The notes under the pieces: generated by a model
Databases searched by the model: none
Told to the model about the DNA's origin: nothing
What the model saw: only the letters and a program-made list of their open reading frames with translations
Assembly: GCA_934167445.1 (NCBI GenBank)
Contig: CAKPKJ010000006.1
Span: 55,518 to 119,517, forward strand
Length of the DNA: 64,000 nucleotides
From: an uncultured Clostridia bacterium
GTDB lineage: Bacteria; Bacillota; Clostridia; TANB77; CAG-508
Direction: 5' to 3'
In this document: positions 1 to 9,155 of the stretch, piece by piece
How positions within the stretch are numbered: position 1 is the stretch's first letter
Layout: the number at the start of each line of letters is the position of its first letter
Program-made: the position numbers and the translations under genes

Positions 1-1948
1 TAATTCTTTCATGAGCTGCATGTTGGTCTAATATATACATTTCATCTTTTAGTTCTAATATTATATATGTTTTAAATATAATTCCTATAAATTTATATTC
101 TGGTTTTTGGAATTTTTCTTCTTTCTCAAAAATAGAAACATTATTTTTCACTAAATCTATAGCATTATTATTTTCTTTTTCTTCTTCCTGTTCATCTAAT
201 ATTGGAGCTCTTCCAAACATTTTTGTATACATTTCGTTAAAATCTTCGGTTACCACTTTGCTGTTTTCATTTAGTTGTCCCATTTTTCCTTTAATTTCTT
301 CTAATTCTTGTTTTATTTGTGAGTCGTCCAAATTATCTATAGCATTGCTTATTTGTTCTATTTTTTGTTTTTGTTCCTGTTTTTCTTCTTCTGTTAAAGG
401 TTCTACTGGTTTACTTTCTGATATTACCTCTTGTGGTGTATCCTCTTCTTGGTTTCTATTTTGTGCATTTTCTTCTTGATTTTCATTTTCCACTTTGCTT
501 GATTTATTATCTATGTTTTCCACATTTTCTATTTTTTCATCAGCGCTATATTTTGTACCACTTGATTCTTCATTTAAGGTTAACGTGTCATTTTTTATTT
601 CTGTTTCTATTTTTTGTTTTATTGATTTCAATTTTGCTAGTACATCTGTTGTATCAATTGGTGCTCCCACGTCAGATTTTTTTACTATTTCATTAGTCGT
701 GTTTTCTAAATTATCTGTTTCACCTTGCTTATTATTTTTATATACGTCTTCTATTATATTATTTGTTTTTATTTTGCTTTCTTGTTCATTATATTCTTCT
801 ATTTCTTTTTCGTGTTGTTTTCTAAAACCAAATAAACCATTATTAGAATTTTCTTTTTTAGCTTCTCTTAAATTTCGTAACCTTTCTTCAAAACTTATTG
901 CACTTCTATCAATTCTATTCGCATTTTCTTCATTTACCTTTGCTGGATCTTTTACCAATTCTGCTTTTAATAATACGTCTTTTATAGCATGATATATTGA
1001 TTGAAATACTTTGTTCTCTTCTTGAAATCTAACTTCTAACTTAGCAGGATGAACGTTTACATCTACTTTTGCTGGGTTCATTGTTAAATTTAAAATAACA
1101 AATCCAAATCTTCCGATAGGTATTAGTCCTTTATATGCTTGTTCTGTTGCCGCTGTTAATGTTTTGTCTTTTATATATCTTTTATTAACAAAAAATAATT
1201 GATTTGATCTGTTTGATCTTGCTATTTCCGGTTTTCCTATAACTCCATTTATTTTTATATCTTCAAAGTCATAGTTTACTTCCATTATTCCATTTGCAAC
1301 ATCTTTACCATATATGCTATAAACTACATCTTTTAATTTTCCGCTTCCATTTGTTTGAATTACAGTTTTACCTGTATTTATCAACTTTATTGCAACATTA
1401 GGATTTACTAATGCTAATCTTGTTATTACGTCCTCTATATAGCCTGATTCTGTATAATCTTTTTTCAAAAATTTATATCTAACTGGTGTATTAAAAAATA
1501 AATTTTTTACTGTTATAGTTGTTCCTGTTCTACAACCCATTTCTTCTTTTTCTAAAATATCTCCTGCTTCAACAACAACTCTATATCCAATTTCTTGTTC
1601 TTGTGTTTTTGATACTAATTCTACATTTGCAACAGCTGCAATACTTGCTAATGCCTCTCCTCTAAACCCCATTGATGTAACTGTATCTAAATCTGCTGCT
1701 GACCTAATTTTACTTGTTGCATGTCTTTCAAATGCAATTTCTAAATCATCTTGTGCTATTCCTTTTCCATTATCACTTACACGTATAAATGATATTCCTC
1801 CATTTCTTATTTCTACTACAATGTTTGTAGCCCCTGCATCTATTGAGTTTTCAACCATTTCCTTAACTACTGAAGCTGGTCTTTCAATAACTTCTCCTGC
1901 CGCAATTTGATTTATTGTAAGTTCATCTAACAATACTATTTTTCCCAT
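1..1948 (-). CDS. mutL: DNA mismatch repair protein MutL, 3' end cut by window edge
   Basis: MutL couples mismatch recognition by MutS to strand incision. The start at 1948 follows a purine-rich ribosome site and opens MGKIVLLDELTINQIAAGEV, the conserved N-terminal helix. GHKL ATPase motifs follow: ENSIDAGA, DNGKGI and GFRGEALASI within about the first 100 residues, then the transducer domain with VNVHPAKLEVRF near residue 310. A long, poorly conserved Glu/Asn/Lys-rich linker (about residues 350-600) leads into the C-terminal domain. The last residues visible are DQHAAHER, the start of the metal-binding endonuclease motif, so this is a nicking-type MutL as expected in an organism without MutH. 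Roughly the last 150-200 residues lie outside the window. MutS is not visible here. Confidence 0.95.
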   Translation of the reverse strand, partial: MGKIVLLDELTINQIAAGEVIERPASVVKEMVENSIDAGATNIVVEIRNGGISFIRVSDNGKGIAQDDLEIAFERHATSKIRSAADLDTVTSMGFRGEALASIAAVANVELVSKTQEQEIGYRVVVEAGDILEKEEMGCRTGTTITVKNLFFNTPVRYKFLKKDYTESGYIEDVITRLALVNPNVAIKLINTGKTVIQTNGSGKLKDVVYSIYGKDVANGIMEVNYDFEDIKINGVIGKPEIARSNRSNQLFFVNKRYIKDKTLTAATEQAYKGLIPIGRFGFVILNLTMNPAKVDVNVHPAKLEVRFQEENKVFQSIYHAIKDVLLKAELVKDPAKVNEENANRIDRSAISFEERLRNLREAKKENSNNGLFGFRKQHEKEIEEYNEQESKIKTNNIIEDVYKNNKQGETDNLENTTNEIVKKSDVGAPIDTTDVLAKLKSIKQKIETEIKNDTLTLNEESSGTKYSADEKIENVENIDNKSSKVENENQEENAQNRNQEEDTPQEVISESKPVEPLTEEEKQEQKQKIEQISNAIDNLDDSQIKQELEEIKGKMGQLNENSKVVTEDFNEMYTKMFGRAPILDEQEEEKENNNAIDLVKNNVSIFEKEEKFQKPEYKFIGIIFKTYIILELKDEMYILDQHAAHERI

Positions 1949-2081
1949 TTTTTCCTCCGTTTTTTATCAATTGTACCTTTGGGAATTATTCTATCATAAC
2001 CATTTATAAAAATCCACATTTTTTATAAAGTTTTTTCCACACGCATTCGTCATTTCGTTCAAGACTTATAAATGCAAGATT

Positions 2082-2115
2082 GCAAAAAATAAGAGGAATT
2101 TTTTGAATTCCCCCT
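2082..2115 (-). terminator. Intrinsic terminator after secF
   Basis: On the minus strand an 8-bp stem (GGGGAATT with AATTCCTC, one wobble) lies 12 bases past the secF stop and is followed by a U-rich run (TTATTTTTT). It separates secF from mutL, which has its own leader. Confidence 0.75.
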
Positions 2116-2126
2116 ATTTTAATATA

Positions 2127-2801
2127 TTAATCTTTATTTTTTTCTTCTTCTTTTTTTAATTTCAATTGTTTTTCAAAATAACAAGTTTCTACCAAAGCTG
2201 TTAATATATATAAAACTATTGCCGCTGGCATTGTAAATTCACAAACTGGGATTCTTGTTATTGCTAAAATGCTTACAAACATAACTTCTACAATTGCTAA
2301 CACAGCTATGGCACTAAGTACTGTTCTTATTATTCCTAATTTATAATATCTTATTGCCATATATACTAAAATTATTACTGTTGCAATTGCAACTGGTTCT
2401 AAATATTTTTTAACTATGTCTCTTCCTCTTAAGTTAGCTATAGATTCTATTTCAATATTGTCTGCTGATAAGCTTGTTCCATATTTTTCATTAACTTTTG
2501 TTATTATATTTTGTTTTTGTTCTTCTGTAATCTCTTTAGCTGTTATTGAAACTGTATCCTCATATACTTCAACTTTTTGAATCATAACCTGGCTATTTGG
2601 CATAACTTCATTTGTTATTTTTTGTATATCTGATATTTCGAATTTATTTTCTAAATATAATTGTATTTTTTGAGCTGATTGATATTTTAAATCAAAATTC
2701 AATCCTTTTATTCCAATAATCGCTACTCCTACTATTATAATTAATATTATTAATGCAAAAAAACACATCTTTTTGCTATTTATTTTTTTTACGTTCTCCA
2801 T
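2127..2801 (-). CDS. secF: SecF-like protein-export membrane protein, short and divergent
   Basis: This is the presumed partner of SecD in the SecDF complex, which uses the proton gradient to help pull exported proteins across the membrane. It has one N-terminal membrane segment (residues 12-30), a soluble P1-like domain (about 35-125) and three further membrane segments (about 133-150, 155-180, 188-205). At 224 residues it is well short of the usual ~300, has fewer membrane segments than canonical SecF, and I do not find the usual SecF motif with GDTVVVFDRIREN-like residues. It starts 51 bases after the secD stop, so the two are co-transcribed. Function is inferred from position and topology more than from motifs. 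No CGG codon or frameshift remnant explains the short C-terminus. Confidence 0.6.
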   Translation of the reverse strand: MENVKKINSKKMCFFALIILIIIVGVAIIGIKGLNFDLKYQSAQKIQLYLENKFEISDIQKITNEVMPNSQVMIQKVEVYEDTVSITAKEITEEQKQNIITKVNEKYGTSLSADNIEIESIANLRGRDIVKKYLEPVAIATVIILVYMAIRYYKLGIIRTVLSAIAVLAIVEVMFVSILAITRIPVCEFTMPAAIVLYILTALVETCYFEKQLKLKKEEEKNKD

Positions 2802-2852
2802 TTCTATTCCCCCTAATTAGTTATAGTTTTATTCTTGATTTTTGTACGTAAC

Positions 2853-4202
2853 TTATTTTTTTGCTTGTATTTTTAGTAACATATTACTTACAATTACATT
2901 CCAAACGGCAATTAAAGTAATTCCCCAAAATACTACCATTCCCAAACTACTAAGAGGTTCCCAACTACTAAAGCAGAATACTACTGTTGCAATTGCAACT
3001 GGTATTATTCTAATAAAGAATTCTTTATATGTTTCTTTTAATGCTGTATTTATTGTTTCTTTTTCTAATGTTTTTCCTTTTAATTTCGCTAATAATTTAT
3101 TTATAAATAAATAAGCTAAGAATAATGATACTACTATTCCAAACATTCCTTCTATTGTTATTACAACATTTGTATATCTTAATATTATTGATAATAATGA
3201 TACTAGTCCAATATAAGAAATTGCTCCTAATAATCCTTGTAATTTATATCTTATAACTAAAACAATTAAAGCTATAGCAACAATAGCTGAAATAACATAA
3301 AATGCTATATTGATATTGTCTTTAGTTATATCTGATAATATATATTGGTTTTTGTCAACTTTGTATTTTATTGGTAAGTTCCCTGAATCTAATACAGTTG
3401 CCATACTTTGAGCTTGGCTTGCATATCCTTGTAATGTTTTTTGATCTGTTGAACTGCTTCCAACTGATAATTGTAATTTTCCTGTTTTCAATGTTTCGTC
3501 AAAAGCTGTACTCATTATAGTTTCGTCATCAATTTTCATTGTTATTTTTTTAGTTGTTGAACTACTTTTATTACTTGTTGTGTCTGTGTTATTTTCTGTG
3601 TTTGTAGTGTTTTCTGTTTCTGTTGTTGTATTATTGCTTGTATTGTTTGAGGTTGTATTTGTATATTTGCTACTAATGTCTTCTAACTTTTTAGTTCCAT
3701 CTTTATTAAATTCAATATCTAAATATACAACGGTTCCTGATGAGGTTGCAGATGATGACTTAGAATTTGAGCCATACATTACTTTGGATTGTTTGATATC
3801 ACCATTGTTCATTAAAACTTCATTTGTATCACTGTCTACTATTTCAAATTTTCCCGTTGTTCCTAAACTGCTTACAATATTATCTGTTCTGTCATCTTCT
3901 GGAATTGTTATTGTCATATTTCCAGTTTGATCATCAAGTCTAATTTCATAATTTTGAATTTTTAAGCTTTTTAATCTTTCTTCTAAAATATTTTTAGATT
4001 TCTTATAGTTTTCTTCTGTTAATCCATCTGTAGTATCTGGTTTTAAAATTATTACTCTACCACCTTTTAAATCCATACCATAAGAATAATCTTTTACTAC
4101 ATTTTCCATTCTATTTTGCTTAGGTATATAAATTCCTAAAACAGCTATTATAGCAATCAATATAATTGCTAATACAATTGTTAATGTTTTTAGTTTTTTC
4201 AT
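2853..4202 (-). CDS. secD: Protein translocase subunit SecD
   Basis: Large subunit of SecDF, acting at the SecYEG exit side. A signal-anchor segment (residues 7-25) is followed by YGMDLKGGR (about 41-49), which matches the SecD DLxGG motif. An extracytoplasmic P1 region follows, with an unusual Ser/Thr/Asn-rich insert at about residues 190-225. The C-terminal membrane domain (about 300-449) has several segments, including IGLVSLLSIILRYTNVVITI and the terminal pair ending in VWNVIVSNMLLK. YajC, often next to secDF in Clostridia, is not adjacent here, although a TIGR04086-like gene that can share that neighbourhood lies 4 kb away. Confidence 0.88.
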   Translation of the reverse strand: MKKLKTLTIVLAIILIAIIAVLGIYIPKQNRMENVVKDYSYGMDLKGGRVIILKPDTTDGLTEENYKKSKNILEERLKSLKIQNYEIRLDDQTGNMTITIPEDDRTDNIVSSLGTTGKFEIVDSDTNEVLMNNGDIKQSKVMYGSNSKSSSATSSGTVVYLDIEFNKDGTKKLEDISSKYTNTTSNNTSNNTTTETENTTNTENNTDTTSNKSSSTTKKITMKIDDETIMSTAFDETLKTGKLQLSVGSSSTDQKTLQGYASQAQSMATVLDSGNLPIKYKVDKNQYILSDITKDNINIAFYVISAIVAIALIVLVIRYKLQGLLGAISYIGLVSLLSIILRYTNVVITIEGMFGIVVSLFLAYLFINKLLAKLKGKTLEKETINTALKETYKEFFIRIIPVAIATVVFCFSSWEPLSSLGMVVFWGITLIAVWNVIVSNMLLKIQAKK

Positions 4203-4238
4203 AATATTTCCTCCATTTTTTCTTCAAGTTGTTATTAA

Positions 4239-4898
4239 TTATAATAATTTTGTTCCGTTTATCACTAATTCAAACCATATTTTCAAATATTTTGCTGCAT
4301 ATTTACTCATCATTGTTCTATCCATAAATATCTCAAAATAATCTAAAACTGGGCATAGTTTAGTATCAATGGTTAAATTTAAAATGACTTTTCTTTCTTT
4401 AGGTTCTAAATCCAATTGTGCTTTTGTTACTGCATAATTTACTCTATCATGGATATCAAAAGTAGATAAATTAGTATTTGTTACTCTATTTCTATGAACA
4501 TCTGACTTGTCTGCTAATATTAAGGCTGCAGATATTTCACTTACTGCAGTTCCTGTGTTTTCATCATGGTTTCCTATTGCCATCATTATCTCAGTTCTTT
4601 CTTCTACAGGCATTTTCATATCTTTTAGAATATTAAATGCTAGTATTGCTCCACTATGAGCATGGTCTGTTCTATTTACACAGTTTCCTATATCATGCAA
4701 ATATCCAGCAATTCTTGCTAATTCTACTTTTCTTTCTGGGTATCCTAGTTTTTCTAATATGTCTCCTGCTCTTTTAGAAACTATAGAAATATGCCTATGA
4801 CTATGTTCTGTATACCCTAATCCATCTAGTTGCTTTTGTGCTCCAATAATTAAAGCTTCCACTTCTGGATTCTTTTTCACTAATTCTAAAGTAACCAT
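4239..4898 (-). CDS. HD-domain metal-dependent phosphohydrolase
   Basis: Cytosolic HD-superfamily protein of 219 residues. The metal-binding set is visible: H at YTEHSHRHI (about residues 29-37), the paired HD in YLHDIGNCV (about 68-72), H in DHAHSG (about 77-82), and GNHDENTG near 110, followed by ADKSDVHRNRV. These are the hallmarks of HD hydrolases of nucleotides or of (p)ppGpp-like or cyclic-nucleotide substrates. Substrate cannot be told from sequence. It is a separate transcription unit upstream of secD in reading order, with a 36-base gap, and starts at an ATG preceded by GGGAGG. Confidence 0.85.
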   Translation of the reverse strand: MVTLELVKKNPEVEALIIGAQKQLDGLGYTEHSHRHISIVSKRAGDILEKLGYPERKVELARIAGYLHDIGNCVNRTDHAHSGAILAFNILKDMKMPVEERTEIMMAIGNHDENTGTAVSEISAALILADKSDVHRNRVTNTNLSTFDIHDRVNYAVTKAQLDLEPKERKVILNLTIDTKLCPVLDYFEIFMDRTMMSKYAAKYLKIWFELVINGTKLL

Positions 4899-4971
4899 AT
4901 TGTTCCTCCCTTGAATTAATCTTTTACGATTTTATATTAAAATGAAAAAAATATCAACTGTTTTTACTAAT

Positions 4972-6315
4972 TTATTTTATATTATCACTTCCTTTATCTT
5001 TATTCCAATAATCTGTTAAATATTGTTTTTCTGTTTTTGGTATTAAACTTACTCGATATCCGCTAATTGGTCTATTGTGTGCATATGTGGTTTCCTCATC
5101 ATCTGATTTAGCCTCTTGCCATCCGCTTCCATTTATCCATATTTGATACACAATAGAATAATAGCTTGTATCTTTTAATTTCATTTTTATTGCACTTATT
5201 CCAAATAAATGTTGTTTTGAAATATCTTCAGGTATTGGATTTCCTCCTGAAAGGCCTCTATTCCCTTTTCTATTCATTGCTGTTCCACCAATTAATAAGG
5301 CATAATCTCCATTTAAATTTATTATATTTCCATTTTTCAAAGAATAATAACTGCTTTGACTTGGATTGTATCCTGAATTATATGCTGTTTCGTATGTATA
5401 ACATCTTCCTCTGGTTCCTTCTCCCCAATATGTATTTGCATATCCTTGTATTTGAACAAAATCTTTTTCTATATTTCCTTTTGCATAAAGCGAAATTGCT
5501 TCCACTTTGTTATTTGGATTATTTAATATAGAAGATTTTCCTGCTGTATCTCCATTTCCATTTCCAAAACTCCACTGCCTATCTTCACTAATTGCTCCAT
5601 ATTTTATTTGAATGTTTGTGGCTTTAGTTATATTGATTAATGGTTCAGATGAATTATATGCATAATCATATACTCTTAAAGGGTATGTTACATTACATTC
5701 AAAAATTTTAGAAATTTGCATTTTATCTTCACTTGTCTTCCAAGCATTAATCTCTTGAATTTGCTCATCTGCTTTTACCTTTCCACAGATTTTTCCGTCT
5801 TCTATCACACTTTGTTCAAATGTTATTACTGGTGGTGTATTGTCTATAATAATATTAGTATCAATTATGTTTTCGTCATTTGATTGGTCTCCTATATCTA
5901 TAATGGTTTTTTCTAATAACTTGATTTTAAGTTTTCCATCTCCCATTAAGTTTTCTATTGCTATTGCGTATATAATACTTTCCTTTGTTTCTAATTGTTT
6001 CACTATTTTATATTTTTCAGGTTTTTGTTCTTTATCTCCGACCAAAATTTTTATATGATCTTTATCAAAATTGTTTTGTGTTATATTGTTTTCTGTTACT
6101 TTCATTTTTATTGTTATTTTGTGTTTCTTACTTGCATAATTTTGATAACTAGTGTTTGTATTTTTAACATCTACCAATTCTATTTGCGGTTTTTTTCCAT
6201 CTATTTTTATATTTGCAATAATTGCACTATTATCTATTATATATTTGGCATAACAATTTATTCTTATTGTTATTATAAGAATAAAAACTATTAAAAAAAC
6301 AGCTACTTTTTTCAT
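4972..6315 (-). CDS. Secreted protein with Ig-like and ChW-like regions, last gene of TasA-like operon
   Basis: Exported protein of unknown function. I chose the ATG at 6315, opening MKKVAVFLIVFILI, because AAAGGG lies 9 bases upstream and this start leaves a clean 19-base gap after the preceding gene. A signal peptide ends near CYAK, the same AK end seen in the first protein of the operon. Residues ~25-160 resemble an Ig-like fold (ending DNTPPVITFE). The C-terminal half is rich in Gly, Asn and Tyr, and the segment around YQIWINGSGWQEAKSDDEE with a following ISGYRVSLIP resembles one clostridial ChW repeat (a Gly-Trp wall-associated module); that resemblance is my inference. Together with the three genes upstream it looks like a surface-fibre or matrix operon. 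Confidence 0.6.
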   Translation of the reverse strand: MKKVAVFLIVFILIITIRINCYAKYIIDNSAIIANIKIDGKKPQIELVDVKNTNTSYQNYASKKHKITIKMKVTENNITQNNFDKDHIKILVGDKEQKPEKYKIVKQLETKESIIYAIAIENLMGDGKLKIKLLEKTIIDIGDQSNDENIIDTNIIIDNTPPVITFEQSVIEDGKICGKVKADEQIQEINAWKTSEDKMQISKIFECNVTYPLRVYDYAYNSSEPLINITKATNIQIKYGAISEDRQWSFGNGNGDTAGKSSILNNPNNKVEAISLYAKGNIEKDFVQIQGYANTYWGEGTRGRCYTYETAYNSGYNPSQSSYYSLKNGNIINLNGDYALLIGGTAMNRKGNRGLSGGNPIPEDISKQHLFGISAIKMKLKDTSYYSIVYQIWINGSGWQEAKSDDEETTYAHNRPISGYRVSLIPKTEKQYLTDYWNKDKGSDNIK

Positions 6316-6334
6316 TATAATCATCCCTTTCTTA

Positions 6335-6874
6335 TTATTTTCCAATAGTACAAATTTCAAATTCATATTTTTCTAAATTTTCTCCGTCTTTTGTATCTTG
6401 ATTGTCACTTTCTATGTTTTTTTCATATTGCCATTTCCAATTTATTTCAACTTTTTTTCTTTCTCCCTCATATATTATTCCATTAGGCTTATTTATAATA
6501 AACACAAGGTTTTGTGGCTTGCCGGTTTTGTCTATAATTTTTATTTCATATTTTAACTTTTTATTAGAGATTAGAATAATATTAAATTTTCCTTGTGTTC
6601 CTGGTGCTATTTTTCTATTTATTAATGTTTTTTCATCTATTGTATGTATTAAATTTATCTTTTTATATTTTGTTTCTTTTTTATTTAAATTTATATTGTA
6701 CTCTTTGACATTTTCGCTGTTTTTTCTTGAATAACTTGAATTAAGTATTTGAAAAAATATTAAATCTTCTTGATAATAATTTCTTTTTGATTGATTTACT
6801 TGATATAGAAAAACTAAAATTATACTAAATAAAATAATTAGAATGATTATGTTTCTTTTTTTGAACCTATTCAT
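6335..6874 (-). CDS. TasA/camelysin-like secreted protein
   Basis: A membrane signal segment (residues 8-24) precedes a beta-rich domain. The stretch KTLINRKIAPGTQGKFNI matches NQTLVNNKIAPGTSGSFNI in the protein at 7558-8145, and both have a WQY/WQWDYE plus NxxDTKD ending, so the two are paralogues. The IAPGT(Q/S)G signature is typical of TasA/CotN/camelysin-type secreted proteins, which in Bacillus form biofilm fibres after SipW processing. At 179 residues it lies in the usual range. It is followed after 19 bases by the ChW-like gene and preceded by 6896-7396. No SipW-like peptidase is visible in the window. Confidence 0.6.
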   Translation of the reverse strand: MNRFKKRNIIILIILFSIILVFLYQVNQSKRNYYQEDLIFFQILNSSYSRKNSENVKEYNINLNKKETKYKKINLIHTIDEKTLINRKIAPGTQGKFNIILISNKKLKYEIKIIDKTGKPQNLVFIINKPNGIIYEGERKKVEINWKWQYEKNIESDNQDTKDGENLEKYEFEICTIGK

Positions 6875-6895
6875 TTTGTTTTGCTCTTTCTTGTT

Positions 6896-7396
6896 TTAAC
6901 TTTTTTGCTGTTGTGAATGAACTTTTATTTGAATTTCTTGAATTATATCTTCTATTTGGGTATCTGACTTTTGGTTATATTGTATTTCAATTTTAAAATT
7001 ATCTTCTTGCTTGTTACCTGCTTGCATACAAAAGTTCTCTGTTCTGTTGTTTTCTATATCAATTTCTTGTTCATTTCTAAAAATTCTAAGTTCTATATTT
7101 TTATTTATTTCATTTAAAATTTCAACATAATATTCCATATTAACATCATTTATTCTCTCATAATTTTCGTTTTCTTCATAATTTTTTACTTTAAATTCAT
7201 ATGTTCCTTTTTTATTCTTATTTGTAATGCTTATTGGATTTATGTTTTCCACTTTTAATATAGGCTTCGCAATTCCAGTATTTCCATCTATTGTTGATTT
7301 TGAATATGTTTTTCCCAAACTAAAGCCTACTAAAAATAACATTACTATATTTGCCAAAACTATAATAACTAATATGTTTCTTCCCTTTTTTTTCAT
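6896..7396 (-). CDS. TasA-like secreted protein, divergent
   Basis: 166 residues with a signal/anchor segment (residues 8-28) and a short GKTYSKSTIDG junction, then a beta-rich domain whose pattern (EFKVKNYEENENYERINDV, YYVEILNE) resembles TasA-family proteins. It lacks the IAPGT motif of its two neighbours, so the family call rests on size, topology and operon context. It sits between an inverted repeat on its 5' side (7479-7515) and the paralogue at 6335-6874, with 21 bases to the next gene. Confidence 0.45.
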   Translation of the reverse strand: MKKKGRNILVIIVLANIVMLFLVGFSLGKTYSKSTIDGNTGIAKPILKVENINPISITNKNKKGTYEFKVKNYEENENYERINDVNMEYYVEILNEINKNIELRIFRNEQEIDIENNRTENFCMQAGNKQEDNFKIEIQYNQKSDTQIEDIIQEIQIKVHSQQQKS

Positions 7397-7478
7397 ATTT
7401 TATCTAACCAAATTTGTTAACCTTATTTGATTAATCCTTTCTTTAAAATTTTACTATTTAGTTTTTACTTTATTTTTT

Positions 7479-7515
7479 GTAAGTAACAAGGATTGATTTC
7501 AGCCTTGTTACTTAC
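7479..7515. repeat. Perfect 13-bp inverted repeat inside the TasA-like operon
   Basis: GTAAGTAACAAGG at 7479-7491 is repeated inverted at 7503-7515 with an 11-base loop. In the minus-strand transcript the stem is followed by A residues, not U, so it does not look like an intrinsic terminator. It may set an mRNA processing or stability boundary between the first gene of the operon and the rest. Confidence 0.7.
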
Positions 7516-7557
7516 GTGTATAAAGGCTTGTACATTTTCATAATTCTATAAAAACTT

Positions 7558-8145
7558 TTATGCTTGTGGTTGTATTTGTGTACCTGTTACAATTACTTGG
7601 AATGTGTAATTTGCAACATTTGTTGCATCTTTTGTATCTACAATATCATTTTCATTAATTTGGCTAGGATCTCTTCCTGTTTCATAATCCCATTGCCATC
7701 TTACATTTATTGTACGAGTTTTATCACGCTCATTGGCTTCTATCATTCCTGATAATTTACCTTCCAATTCTTTTATAGATGAATATTCAATTCCTCCATA
7801 TACAAATTTTAAGTTTTGTGGTTTATTTTCTTCTTGTGCAAAAGTTATATTATAATTTATGCCCACATCAGAACCAGTTGCGTCAATTTTAATATTAAAA
7901 CTTCCACTAGTACCTGGTGCTATTTTATTATTAACAAGAGTTTGATTATTACATGTTGAAGCCAATCTAATTTCTTGCACTTGTTCTTTTTCGCCATTTA
8001 CTTTAAAACTCCAAGTAGCAATTTCGGCTATTCCATTTCCTCTTACTTGACTAATATATTTAGCATATGCTTGACCTCCAATAAACGCTACTAACATTAC
8101 TACTAATATGCATAATGCGATAACTGCTTTTTTCTTTTTACTCAA
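7558..8145 (-). CDS. TasA/camelysin-like secreted protein, first gene of operon
   Basis: 195 residues. A signal peptide (residues 7-27) ends AYAKYIS, typical of SipW-dependent secreted proteins. The mature part carries NNKIAPGTSGSFNIKI (about 71-86) and a C-terminal INVRWQWDYETG plus NDIVDTKDA segment, characteristic of the TasA/camelysin (M73) group whose members are matrix-fibre proteins or metalloprotease-like. The start is TTG at 8145, chosen because GGAGG lies seven bases upstream and no ATG fits. A consensus promoter lies at 8283-8311, so a leader of about 130 bases precedes the gene. It shares paralogy with 6335-6874. Confidence 0.65.
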   Translation of the reverse strand: MSKKKKAVIALCILVVMLVAFIGGQAYAKYISQVRGNGIAEIATWSFKVNGEKEQVQEIRLASTCNNQTLVNNKIAPGTSGSFNIKIDATGSDVGINYNITFAQEENKPQNLKFVYGGIEYSSIKELEGKLSGMIEANERDKTRTINVRWQWDYETGRDPSQINENDIVDTKDATNVANYTFQVIVTGTQIQPQA

Positions 8146-8282
8146 ACAGATACCTCCTTTCTTTTTAATATTTAATTTTTTCTTTGTTTCTTGAATTTTT
8201 TAGATTCGAATTTTTGAATTGTTGCCTAAATTGGCTTGAATATAATTAAAAAATTATAGAATTAATTTGAAAATGTATTTGC

Positions 8283-8311
8283 ATTATAAATCTCCAAAGA
8301 TTATTTGTCAA
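8283..8311 (-). promoter_or_regulatory. Consensus sigma-A promoter for TasA-like operon
   Basis: On the minus strand TTGACA (8311-8306) and TATAAT (8288-8283) are separated by 17 bases, a full match to the vegetative consensus. It reads toward the TTG-start gene at 8145. The remainder of the 8146-8462 gap holds only AT-rich leader and the terminator at 8417-8454. Confidence 0.85.
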
Positions 8312-8410
8312 CTATTTATGTAATTTTTTCTAAACTTTTCATCGACAAAAAACGACATTTATTTTTAGTTATATTAAAATTTTAATATTTAATGCTTTAT
8401 AAAATAACAA

Positions 8411-8454
8411 AATAAAAAGCCTTGTTTTTAAGTTTTACTCAACACTCAAGGCTT
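8411..8454 (-). terminator. Intrinsic terminator after the TIGR04086-like gene
   Basis: Stem AAGCCTTG/CAAGGCTT (8417-8424 with 8447-8454), followed on the minus strand by TTTTTATTTTG. It lies nine bases after the stop of the 8463-8879 gene. The plus strand side is also T-rich, so it may work both ways. Confidence 0.85.
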
Positions 8455-8462
8455 CTCTATTT

Positions 8463-8879
8463 TTATTTTTTGCTATTTACTCCGATTATCCCTCCAATTA
8501 TTCCAAAGATAATTCCTACTACTATCATTATTATTGTTTTAAAATTTATGCTAAAATTTGCACTAAGTAAACTTGATGTCAAGTATAACACCAAGATGTA
8601 TCCTCCTCCAATAAACGCTCCATTAGCTATTCCATTTTTTTCAATTTTGCGGTTTCCTATTGAACTTCCTATTAATATACTTATTGCTGTACAAACTATT
8701 ATAACAGGTGTTATTGTATTTTCTCCAATATTTGTAAATGTTAAAAACAATGCATATATAAATAATAGAATTACAGTTATTAAAAATGATATTAAAATTC
8801 CTTTAACCACATTTTTTAAAGTTGCATTATTATTTAAAGTTGCATTATTATTAGTTTTTAATTCTTTCTTCTTTTCCAT
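8463..8879 (-). CDS. TIGR04086-like four-segment membrane protein
   Basis: 138 residues with four predicted membrane helices (about 27-47, 58-74, 86-108, 113-133) and a glycine-rich last segment IIFGIIGGIIGV, matching what I know of the TIGR04086/YrzE-type membrane proteins of Clostridia. The function of that family is unknown; it is often near yajC/secDF. The N-terminus has a small tandem repeat, NNNATL twice, encoded by repeated DNA at 8817-8847. It is a single-gene unit with its own terminator. Confidence 0.55.
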   Translation of the reverse strand: MEKKKELKTNNNATLNNNATLKNVVKGILISFLITVILLFIYALFLTFTNIGENTITPVIIVCTAISILIGSSIGNRKIEKNGIANGAFIGGGYILVLYLTSSLLSANFSINFKTIIMIVVGIIFGIIGGIIGVNSKK

Positions 8880-9078
8880 TATTTTTCATTCCTTATCTAA
8901 TATATTTAGATTTTTTATCAAGGTTATATCTATAAACCATTTAACTTTTAATAATTAAATTTCATCTTTTTATTCTTTATTAATTTATATTACTTTCTTA
9001 GTATTTTAGAACATTTATTTTTTATATAAATTCAAGTACATAAAAAACATCTTATTATATTTATTAATGTGCAATATA

Positions 9079-9151
9079 TTTATATTATAGGAAGTTCAAA
9101 GAACTTTACTATAATATAAAAAAGTTTTTCAACAGATGTGAAAAACTTTTT
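9079..9151. repeat. Two adjacent hairpins downstream of the 68-residue membrane protein gene
   Basis: The first is a 42-bp imperfect palindrome (9079-9120: 12-bp outer arms and inner AAGTTC/GAACTT around AAA). It is followed by AAAAAGTTTTTC/GAAAAACTTTTT at about 9119-9151, which has T-runs on both strands and can terminate transcription of the gene at 9156-9362. The rest of the 8880-9155 gap shows only AT-rich sequence. Confidence 0.6.
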
Positions 9152-9155
9152 CTTC

